From: Callaeas wilsoni
Taxonomy: Eukaryota > Chordata > Aves > Passeriformes > Callaeidae
Direction of reading: 5' to 3'
Assembly: GCA_013398955.1 (NCBI GenBank)
Contig: VWPU01009673.1
Coordinates: 89,186-153,185, forward strand
Length of the DNA: 64,000 nucleotides
The number at the start of each line of letters is the position of its first letter. The first letter of the stretch is position 1. The notes under the pieces are model-generated. The model did no database searches. It was not told where the DNA came from and worked only from the letters and a program-made list of their open reading frames with translations. The translations under genes and the position numbers were made by a program. Positions 35,565 through 46,100 of this stretch are shown here, piece after piece.

Positions 35565-35950
35565 GTAAGATAGAACTCATCAGCCTTCTCTGAAGGCTCA
35601 TCAGTGTGGGAAAGATAGAATAGCAATACAATGAGGGAGCACTGATGTTCTTCCCTGAAGTGTTTTCCTAGGATATTTTAGGGTGATATCTGTGGCACAG
35701 TGACTCAGTTCATGAAGACCTCCAGGCTCCCAAAGCAGTAAGAATTCACCAGTCAACACTCCTCCTCAGATTTTGATCCTATTGTAGATTGCTGTGAACA
35801 ATAGGGAAATATTTGGGGAAGAAGAACAGCAAAAGTTTGCGTTCTAGTTTTTTTGGTATTTCATATTGAGGGTGGATACCCACAGGGCTACATTATAGGC
35901 GTTCTGTATGTCAATCATATTGAGCAAAATGACAGTGGTTTATATTAGTA

Positions 35951-36508
35951 TGCCGGGACGCTGGCCGGGCCAGGATAGCTGCAGCCTGTCCAGGCATGCC
36001 CAGCACAAAGGGAGAGCACGCTGTGGCACCTTTGGTACCTCGCTGACTAGCTGCCTCGCCTGTGCAGTGGAAGGCACGTAGCCTAGCGCACCTGGGGCTT
36101 ATAGATAGCCCATGCGTGACCAGAAAATTAATGAGCGAGGTGGCCCTTTGGCCGGTATTCCAAGGGTTTATTGCAGAAACTCCCTTGAAGGGGAGCAGAA
36201 GCGAAGAGAGAGAGGTGGTAGGCCGAGTGGGCTTAAAAGGGATGCAGGGGAGGGGCCGGGGATGACATAGCAGTGACCTATAGGAAGAAGGGAAGGGCGG
36301 GACAGGTCTGGTTACCTTTCCTTAGGAGATACAAGGGGTGTCTGTCCACTGTCAATCAGACAGACCGAGCCTATATCAGGTCACAGGAATTCAATGGGAG
36401 AAGCCATCCTCACAGAGGGGGATTTACCCTCTGGAGCCAGCCCACCAAACCTCTTTTTCTGGGCTCTGTGGCCCCCTGGGCATTACTGTGGTTGGTTCAG
36501 TCACCACA
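35951..36508 (-). mobile_element. Probable solo LTR in reverse orientation
   Basis: Read on the minus strand this block begins TGTGGTGACTG and ends TCCCGGCA. It has a TTTTAAGCC promoter-like element, a CTTCTGCTCCCC leader and AATAAA (complement of 36167-36172), then a GC-rich U5-like end. TAGT occurs at both edges (35946-35949 and 36510-36513), separated from the TG/CA ends by one base each, which would fit a 4-bp duplication of a gammaretrovirus-type element if the termini carry one extra base. Its GC content is far above the surrounding DNA. No coding region is attached. Confidence 0.55.
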
Positions 36509-36513
36509 ATAGT

Positions 36514-38875
36514 GGTTGTGCAGAGATGTTTGTGTTAGCAAATTTGTCCCAAAGTTACAAGGTTATTTACTCTGAACTGTGGAGGTACGTTGAACCTAGA
36601 GCTGAATTTTCTGTGCTAGCAGGCTATTTATTTCTCCTTAAGAGTTTTAATTGGTTCAAGCAGTAGAAATGACCTTGCCAGAACAATGACTTGTTTTCAG
36701 ATATTGTGAGAAGCACACAGAAGATGCTGCTAACTGTTGCACTTCATTGGATAGTGCATCTGAATCTTGAAAGCTCAGAACTCATTGACTGTGAATCATA
36801 GAGGATGGCTCTTCCTGTACTTCCTGCCTGTAGAATACCAGCATGCAGAAATTTCAATCATCAGAAAATTAACTTTCCTCCAAAAAGCTTTGAATGTTGC
36901 TTTGAGATGTATATCAAGAGAAACTGTATATCACCTGTCACTGATGTCCTTTTACATTGAGTATTTCTGTTCCTCAGAGATGTCATTGCCAAGTCTTCCT
37001 GTGCTGAATGAAGAGGACTCCAGTGCTGGCCAGAGATCCACTGGTAGGGTGACACGGGTAATGTGTATTAGATGAGGGGCTGCCAGGTTACGTGTCTGGC
37101 AAAACTGGAAATCTTCCAGGGCAACTTTTAATACTTTTGGGATTAAATCTTAGCTGATGCACTGATGGACGGGGCTTGGCAGTGTGGTGACTGCTCTGAG
37201 TGACAAAAAGGAGGGAGTGACTCACACTCTGAAAACACAATTCACCTATACAAAACCTGTGTTTTATCCCCTACTGCATGTTCCTGAAGGTGAAAACCAT
37301 CCTGTTAAGATGCTGGAGGTGTGTTGTGGCTTGTGAGTCAGTACCTTTGAGGAGTTGTGGTGGGAGTTGAGAACTTACTGAAGTGTGATGTACAAGAAAA
37401 TAGAAGAGCTCCCGACATGTCCTGTGTCTTTGTTCAGCCTGGTGAGAATTTATAACAAACATGTCTCCTACGAGTGGGTTGTGACTCCCTCCTGGTGTGT
37501 TACAGGCTGTCTGTCTTCTCTACTGGGAAGTTCTTGGGATCTGTGATGGCCATGAAAATCAGCAGAGAGAACCCCTGAAAGGACAGTATCTGTCAAAACC
37601 TCCATCCTACAGACAGTTGCATTGTCTATCTGCCCTCTGTCCTTGATTCCCTCCTTGGGTCCCTGAGCCAGAATGCACTAACCTCCTCACAGAATTTTCT
37701 GTGATGAAACAGCTGAAAAACAGACTAGAACGTATGTTTGAAATCCAGATAACAGAAAGGCAGATTGTGCTGGGAGAAAGTCCAATACAATTTAAAGAAA
37801 GTCATGCTGCTGTAAGGTTCCGTCACTCAAAGTTACATGATACAAAAAATAATAAAGTATAGAGTACTTAGTTTTAGTTTAGTAGAAGTAATTTTAATTT
37901 GAGCTAGGCTGCACACTGTCTACTGAAAAAAAAAATTTATAGACTTTAATTGTAAAAAGGAGTGAAGCCTTTTGCTTCAGAGCCCATCAGCAAGCTGTCT
38001 TTCCTGTTTTATCAGTAAGCGAAGCTGAGAGCAAATAACAGATGGGTATGTCCCTTAGCGCCAGCAGTGAATGTTCATGAAATATAGCACAATCTATCTC
38101 CGATGTGTTATGTTTTTTAACAGTAGTAGTAGGCGTGGGGAAAGATGAATAATTAGCTCAGATCAAAGATCCCTTTTTTCCTACTGAGAAGATGGCAGTG
38201 GCTGGCACTTGGGAAATGACCATATTATTTTTGTGTGATGGTTGAAGCAGAGACAAACAGCTTCAGAACACATGTAGAACGAATTTTAGGGGGTGATAGG
38301 AGCGTGAGAAAGATTTTTATGTCTGGATTCAGAACCCCCTCCCCCCCAAAAAAAAATCCAGTTAACTCATTGCCTCATCAGGAGGCAAATAAACCTCTTC
38401 TAGCCATAGAAAAAACTAAGATTAGATTCTCCGGTAGGCTTAGTACTGCAATGCAGGGAGATGATGCAGAGGGAGAGCCAGTTTTCATTGCTCGGATGGC
38501 TGGATAGAGCACTGGAGGGAGCATAGCTGTGTTGGATCAACAGCCTCCCTGGTCACACAGAGCCCAGCCCAGTGGACTTTGTGCTAACACAGCCAGAACC
38601 CTTCTGATATGTGTGTTTCCTTGAATAGCACCACCTGGATTTGGAAATATCTCGTAAAGGGCTAAGACTGGGGCTTATAAAAACCAGCATGTTGAGTAGG
38701 AAGCTGTTTAGCCTGCTCAGCAGAAAACAAGAGACATGTTTAGATGCCTTACTCGGAAATGAGAGGGAAAGGTCTCTGTGTGTGTTCAGGGTGCACAGCT
38801 GTGAAAGCTGACCAACCTCTCCCTGCTCTGAAAAAGCAAACAAGCAGAAAAATCCAAGCAGAAAAATAAATCAAA
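36514..38875. other. Intergenic unique DNA
   Basis: No gene or repeat is recognised. A stretch at about 37910-38190 resembles conserved non-coding sequence (see findings). C/A-rich low-complexity sequence occurs at 38336-38357. Confidence 0.55.
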
Positions 38876-39286
38876 GAATCACAGAATGGCAGGGATAACT
38901 TTCAACAGACTGGATTGTTTGGCGCTCCTTCCAACTTAGCCTTGAACACTTTTGGGGATGGAGCATCCACAACTTCTCTGGGCAAACTGTTCCAGTGCCT
39001 AATCATCCTCACAGTAAAGAATTTCTTCCTAATATCTGATCTAAACCTGCCCTCTTTCCATTTGAAGCCATTGCCCTTTTCCTATCAGTACTTGCCCTTG
39101 TAAAATATCCTTCTCCAGACCTTTTTTAGGTCACTTTAGGTACTGGAAGGTAATTTAAGATCTCCCTGGTGTGCTTTCTTCTCTAGGGAGAACAACCCCA
39201 GCTCTCCCCACCTCTCTTCACAGGAGATGTATTCCAGGTCTATGATCACAGTCCTGGGCCTCCTCTGGACTCACCTGGAGAGGTCA
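38876..39286 (-). mobile_element. CR1 LINE 3'-end fragment, reverse, about 410 bp
   Basis: It begins GAATCACAGAATGGCAGGG, the complement of the CR1 3' end. It continues through CTTCTCTGGGCAAACTGTTCC, a CACAGTAAAGAATTTCTTCC block, CAGCTCTCCCCACCTCTC and CCTCCTCTGGACTC, all complements of standard CR1 3' landmarks. The 5' truncation point is near 39286, where the similarity fades. Confidence 0.92.
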
Positions 39287-42204
39287 CTAGTGTCATGCCA
39301 AGCTTTCTGAGGGCTTGAGGGCATTTTGGTTTCTACCACTACTGAGAAAGAAAGAGAGAGGTTATCTCCCTGAGCTGGGATTCCTCATTGATTTAATATT
39401 GAACCCATTTTTGCAAGCAGAGCCACTTCAGCAGCAGAAATTCAGAATACTCCTGAGTGACGAGGGAAACATTTGCTGGTGAACACTCCAGGGGATTTGT
39501 CAAGGCTTAAGTGCTGGGGAGATCTGTGTGTATCCAGCCTGAAACAGTTTCTGTGTGTTAAGGCAAGTTACAGTCCAGTATTTTCAGCATCTAAATTTCA
39601 GATGAATGCACTTTTGGTGCAAGATGAAGAACTAAGCCTTATCTGGAAAATCTGTATCTTATTTTCCCAATTACAAAATGGACAACTGTTTTGCATATGT
39701 TCGCTGTTAGTTTATGCTTAGCTACTCAACTGTTACTCTAGCTCTACTTGATAGAAAATACCAGAGGGCCAGATTGTTAAACAGTGTAAATTAACCAATT
39801 CCACTGACATCAGCTGATTTTCATACGCAGGAATTTGGAGCCCTTAGAGTTAACGTGTCCATATTCCCACTTCTGGGTGAGTTTAACAGAAAAGCAGTGT
39901 GATCTGTTTGCAAACAAATGGAAACATGTAAATTGAAGTGATGCTTTAGCTGTGGTGGTTCAGACTTTTAGACCGTGAAATGTTCCAGAGCCATGGGACT
40001 TATTTTTGCCTGGTATTCAAGTTACCTTAAGGCTTACAGGTATAAGTGAAGTTGTGCTTGTTCCATCATTCTAAGCTTCCCAAACATTTCAAGTGACTGC
40101 ACTGATGGTAGGTTGAATGTGAATTGAATTTCACTTGGTTTAAAGTTCTCTATCAGGAAAAATGAAAAAGTTTGGATAGAGGTGATGTGAATTCAGCATA
40201 AACTCAAGTTCAGAGAGAGTTTTACTAGAGTCAGACCTTTTACGTGCTTGAGAACAATAAAATTGGAGGAATGTTTTACATAATCATCTGAGAAAGCACA
40301 CCAAAACTCCATGAAACCAAAAGCGCAGGCTTTTTAATTCTCCTGGAATGGAAGGTGAAGAATATTGGATCATGCACCCATATAATTGCAAATATGATGA
40401 TTTATATGTAAAAATGAGATTCTGGCATGTTTTGAAGTATAATGCTGTAAAGAAGCCATTGTAGGAAATAAGAGAATAAAACCCCAAAACCAAATCAAGA
40501 ATCATTATCAGAAGACTTAAATATAAGTTGCATACATTACTCCAGACTGAAAATATGTTCTGGAAAATAAACAAGAGATGCTTTAGTGTCAGTAGCCAAA
40601 TACAGAAACAACAAGAAAATAATAGCCAGAAAAAGAAGACAACAGCATAAAAGATGCAAAAATGTTTCGAAGTCTGATAAGCAGATATATACAAACTTTC
40701 CTTGGCCTTCATTTTTGCAGTGGTGTTTACACTTACATTGTTGAATGGCTGTAAAATTCCTGTACTTATGTAGTACTGGGTTCTTTGGAATATTCATCAT
40801 CCTGTCAGGGGAAAATCCTTCCAAATTTATTTTAGTAGCTATTTGGTTTACTTTAAATTTTTTGTTTGTTGAAAGGAATATTAACTTCTCATTCATGTGT
40901 GCCAAAGGGTAACAAGGATTAAAAAACCCACTTTCCCTGAAGAAGAAATAAAATCAGACTTTCTTGGTTCCTGGTACTATATAACTGAATATTACAGCAG
41001 TAGCTATGAGAGTTATTTTTATCTATTACATATAAAAAGCCAACTGAGGAAACACTGATGATAAACCACTATGTAGGCATTAGGGGGTTCTGGTAGTAAA
41101 AAGAGAAAAACACGAGTAGTTTATGATGTCTTCAGACTCTGAGGACACTTATATAACTGTATCATGTTTTTCTAGTTTTAACAGTTTCATTATCCTATAC
41201 CACCATGAGGAGCAACATAATTTTCCTGTGTTTATGGCTTGTAGTGGCCACATATACACAGGCTTCTGAAGAAAGTCCCCTACAGTGTAGTATTTTGTGT
41301 ATTTTGTCTATAAAAATGTCTTCTCCTTGTGTAGTAAATCCTAGTATTGGGAGGAACCAGGAAGCCTGAAGATAATTCTTGCAGAAGAGCAATTCCCCTG
41401 AAGTTTAACAGAACTTCAGGAAAAAGGAAAAAAGTGCTGGTTTTATTTATTTATATTAAAAAAATGGAAAAACCAAAACCAAAACCAAAACGAAAAAACA
41501 AAACCAAAACAACCCTGAAGAAAAAGAAAGAGAAAAAAAAAAAAATCAATTAAAAATCACCAATAAAGTGATTTTATGTTGTTTTCATTTGAAATTGTAG
41601 TGATAATATTTCAATGGGAAACTCAGTAATAAGAACTACTGAGTTTTGTTTCCACATATGGGGCTGTTTCTCATACTCCAGAAACAGTGCATGGATCGTC
41701 CTTTGCTCCGTGTGGATGACATACTCCTGACTGCTTTTAGAGAGTCCTGACCTTTTTTTTTGCTCAAAAAAAATATTTTGAAGAAAATATTTTCCAGCAA
41801 GTCTTCCTGCTTAGTTGCAGACCTCCCTGAAAAGCAGCAGACGCCGTGAGACTGCTAGTTTGTAACCTACTTTTTACACTTTTCAGTGTGGTTCCAGTCG
41901 AATTGCAGGCGCGTTACAGAGTTGGGAAGATGCTGGATTCGCCCCAGCGGCTTTTTCCTGCCTCCGTGGTTTCACTCTCCCAGCGATCCCCACTAGATGG
42001 TAGTATCAGCCCAGCTCCTAATTCCAGCTCCTCGGGCCATCCCCCGGTGCGCCTGCAAGATGTCGCTGTGATGGGGATTAGGCTTTTGTTTCGTTTTGTT
42101 TCGTGGAAGGAATCGGTGTTCTTGCTGTTCTGAGGTGCTTCATGCTGCTTCTGGGGTGGCGTCTCAGCACGAAAGGTGATACCAGCGTTTATTGTATGGG
42201 GTCG
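39287..42204. other. Intergenic unique DNA with a CpG-richer end
   Basis: 39287-41460 is AT-rich and featureless. A (CCAAAA)-type and A-rich tract lies at 41467-41553. From about 41830 to 42204 the sequence becomes GC-rich with several CpG dinucleotides and holds a CTCF-like motif at 41990-42003 (see findings). Open frames on both strands (40284-40905 and 41846-42210) do not resemble known proteins. Confidence 0.5.
41467..41553. repeat. A-rich tract with CCAAAA units
   Basis: Several AACCAAAACC-type units are followed by nearly pure A and G. It explains the Lys/Pro-rich open frame crossing it. Confidence 0.9.
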
Positions 42205-42928
42205 GCGCAACCCCCGGTGTCAGTCCAGGCTGGGCGATGAGCAGATGCAGCCCTGCAGAGTTCTCGGGGGTGCTGGTGGAGGAGAGGCTGGGCATGCCCC
42301 GGCCGCGCGCACTCACAGCCCAGAAAGCCAAATATATCCTGCACTCATCCAAAGCACCGTGGGCAGCAGGGGAAGGAGGGGCTTCTGCCCCTCTGCTCTG
42401 CTCTGGTGAGACCCCTCCTGCAGTGCTGCATCCAGCTCTGGGGTTCCAGCACAGGAAGGACATGGAGCTGTCAGAGTGAGTCCAGAGGAGGCCACAAAGA
42501 TGGTTGGAGGGATGGAGCACATCTCCCGCGAGGAAAGGCTGAGACAGTTAGATTTGCTCAGCCTCGAGAGGACTCTTGGGACACCCTATTGCTGCCTTTC
42601 GATACTTAAAGGGGTCTTATAATAAAGCTGCAGACAGACTTCTTACCAGAGCCCATTGTGATAGAACAAGGGAAAATGGTTTTAAACTAAAAGAGGTTTG
42701 ATTTAGATTAGATATAAGGAAGAAGTTTTTACTATGAGGGTAGTGAATCACAGGAACAGGTTACCCAGACAGGTGGTAGATGCCCCATCCTTGGAAATAT
42801 TCAAGATCAGGTTGGATAGATCAATTAGATCAACCTGACCTAATTGAAGATGTCCCTGCTTATGGCATGGGGGTTGGACTAGGTGACCTTTAAAGGTCCA
42901 TTCTAACCCAAACCATTCTATGATTCTC
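42205..42928 (+). mobile_element. CR1 LINE 3' end, about 720 bp, with ORF2 tail
   Basis: This is the longest CR1 copy in the window. It begins in the ORF2 C-terminal region (CAGTCCAGGCTGGGCGATGA, then CAGCCCAGAAAGCC). It passes through CTCTGCTCTGGTGAGACCCC, CACAGGAAGGACATGGAGCT, GTCCAGAGGAGGCCAC and the 3' UTR landmarks to CCATTCTATGATTCT at 42914-42928. The coding part carries substitutions and stops. The left limit is approximate because the preceding CpG-rich DNA could be further decayed CR1. Confidence 0.93.
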
Positions 42929-42963
42929 TGCTTTTGGGATGAGATGATTCTCAGGACTAGGGA

Positions 42964-43186
42964 TGCACACATGGCAGCTTAATGCAGATCAGGCTGAAGG
43001 CTGCTGAGAGAAGTAAAGGAAATACGAACCATCTCTCTGCACACATGGCAGCTTAATGCAGATCAGGCTGAAGGCTGCTGAGAGAAGTAAAGGAAATACG
43101 AACCATCTCTCTGCACACATGGCAGCTTAATGCAGATCAGGCTGAAGGCTGCTGAGAGAAGTAAAGGAAATAAGAACCATCTCTCT
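42964..43186. repeat. 74-bp tandem repeat, three copies
   Basis: Unit starts are at 42964, 43038 and 43112, each beginning TGCACACATGGCAGCTTAAT and ending near ACCATCTCTC. The first two copies appear identical. The third differs at one base near its end (TAAGAACC for TACGAACC). The near-perfect identity means a recent expansion or conversion. It begins 36 bp after the end of a CR1 element and is not part of CR1. Confidence 0.97.
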
Positions 43187-46100
43187 AAGAGTTTTGAATT
43201 TTTACCCTCAGATTTATTACCTTATATCTTTTGCATGCTCTAATTTTTCATTGCAATATTTAACATAGATAGCAGCTAAGAGGAGGACCATTAATAATGT
43301 CTCAGAATGAGCTATGTTTTAGCAGTTTTATTTTGCAACATATAGTCCTTACTGGTGTTTAAATTTATCTTTTGTTCAGATGCATCATTTGGGTCAGAAA
43401 TCCTGGTGCTTGTTCTGCATGTGTTTTATACTTTTATCACCAAAATGATTCAAAATCAGTATTCTTTCAGAAGGTACAGTGTTAAAATGGAGCCAGGAGT
43501 ACAAGCTCCTGCTTTTCTTGGGATTCAGACAATATCTAGAACGATAGAAAAATGGACTTCAGTTTCCCAAGCTAAGTGTTACCTGTTTTGCTTTAAAAGA
43601 CATTTATCTTTAAATTCTCCTTTCCATTTTCATTGTCCTCCTGACCTTCTTAGGTCATTTGGAGTGACAAGTATAGCAAAGTATTTTGATGATGAGCGTT
43701 TTGAAGATGTTTGGTAAGTTGAGCAGAAACTTTTAAATATTCAGAAGGGAAGACGGGTTTTTTTTTGTTCATGAATAAACAAGTAAAGCAAAAAATTTAC
43801 AGAATATTAGTGAGGAATCAGGAAGGATTCTTGTGTGTGCAGTCTGTATATTGCACAGAGCATAGCGAATGAGACAGGGATCAATATGCATTCTTCCAGT
43901 CATTTCTTTCTAAATTGTTTTAAATAATGGGATCTTCTTCTTTTCAGTCATACTCTTCTAAGGTAGAAAATTACATAAAGACTAATAGTGAGAGTATGTT
44001 AAAACCCCAGATATTTTGCTCGTAAGGCAGGTAGTGACTAAATTAAAGCTTTATCTCAGCCATACTAATGAGATGCAATTGCATTGCAGTCTTTAATTAC
44101 ATGATTGCTTGGACCAGATCCTCAAAGCATATAAAGGACTGTAGCTCCCTCAGAGTCAATGCCAGTGCACACTAACAGAGAATGTAACTCCTTTTCTTGA
44201 ACAGAGTAATTTTCCAGAGAAGAACCTTCATTTAATTGAATTAAAAGAAATTCTATATAAAAAATATTTTAATCTGGTCTACTTACCCACAAGTGTAGGG
44301 AGCTGCACAAGCTTATCAAGGGCAGTATACCAGCAAATGTGTTGTTATTATATTACATCATTAAAGACTGATCATGTACTTAAAAACCTGTATCATCATC
44401 CATATGGACAAGGGGCAGAGCCCTGGAACCCATTTTTGGCTGGCAGCTGCCTAAATGTGCAGTTTCCCCATTCCATTAATGTGTAATTTTATAGGGCTGC
44501 TCTAGAGCCCTCTTCTAGTATTATTGCAGTCTTTCTTTCATATACCATGCCAGGATGCAAATATATTGCTCCTAATGCTTCAACCTATTTTTATTTTGCG
44601 TCAGCAGTTAAGGTAAAAAAGCTAAATCTAATATTTTCATCCCTCCCCATACAATTTCCTTGATTATACATGCATAATGGTTTTGAAGTCCCTGCGCTAA
44701 ATTGCTGGAGGTTCCCTGTGAACATTAAAGGTTGCTGTCAAATGCTGACCAGTTTTAAACACCCCAGCAGGCATTAAAAGCCTGCCATGAAGATTGTGAC
44801 ATAGCTGCATCTCTCTGGCAGTGGGGCTGCAGTGCTGGATTTAAGCAGTAGACACTACAGAGAGGATCCAGGTACACCCTCACTTGCTGCCATATGCAGG
44901 CTCCTCTTGCCTTGATTTTTCATGAAAACTGTTGTGTTTTTAAACTTCCTGGAGCTTAATTAATAAACATGACAATGAAGAGAGACTTGGCACAAAGCCC
45001 TTTCCCATCCAGCACATGGGCATAGTTGGGTAATTGCAGTTATTTACATTTGGCATCCAGCTGACTGAACTAAAAGCACAGGATTTTTTTTTTCCTCTTG
45101 GAGTAGAGAGGCTATTAAATTAAACAGGTTAATGTAGCTGCAGCATTTCACCCCCTGCTATCCTTGCAGCCTTAGTAAATCTGCCACCTGTTTATTTCCA
45201 TAAAAATTCAATTACAGCACCACCAGTTTATTCCTCTTATGTGTGTTGTTAATTTCAGGCAGTTTCAGACTCAAAGTGCGTGGCCTGTTCCTTTCCAAAG
45301 CTGTTTTTCTGATGCTTCTCCTTAGCTGGTAGCTTTTCATTTTGTTGAGTATCCCAGCCCCACACCCCTTGAAAATGAGAGAATAGGTTTCTGCTGTGGT
45401 GCCTTGCCTTGGTGGTGCAAAAGGCGAAGCAGCACGTGCACGTACACACATATACACCCATATACACATACACATACACACATCTCATCACACTATGGGG
45501 CACAAGCAGAGAACTGGCTGTAGGCTCCCAGCAGAAGGAGTTAAAAAAGGTTAGAAAAACAGGCTAATGACTTATAGTAAACCAGATATCTTTTAAAATA
45601 ATGCATAAATTCTCCCCCTTTCTTCCTCTTTCCTGACTTTCTCCTCTGAGACATACAAACTCATCTATCTGTAGCAAGGAGGTTCTGAATGAGGTGCCCC
45701 TTCATTACTGGGTTGCGTTAAGTAAAACAAAATCTTTACAAGATCATCCTTGAGACTCTTGTCATTGAATCAGAAGCAGCAAGTGGCCTGGGCTGGCTCT
45801 GTCTCTGCTGGCAACAGGTCCTCATTTGGGTGCAACAAGAATTGGATGTGGGTGTCAAAGTGAGGAGAGAAAGGGAAAGGCATGAAGATAAGTCACCTGG
45901 CAGACTTGTTTCATGGTATCACTTCAGGATCCCAAAGGGAGTCATAACATTTCTTAATATTATACAAAGATTAGTGAGCTTTAAATGAAATATAAGCACT
46001 GCAGGTTTTTTTTTTTTTTTTTTACCACATATCATACCATTCCTGCAGCTGACTGTTTCAAAAACTATCACAACCTTTCACTCCCTTATTTCTGGTGGGA

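Noticed and set aside
40284..40905. Two overlapping reverse-strand open frames with hydrophobic stretches
   Set aside because: AT-rich Phe/Leu/Tyr composition explains the apparent membrane segments. No family match, and two frames are open over the same bases.
42964..43186. Three direct repeats considered as a CRISPR-like array
   Set aside because: The repeats are head-to-tail with no spacers, and the genome is vertebrate; it is a minisatellite.
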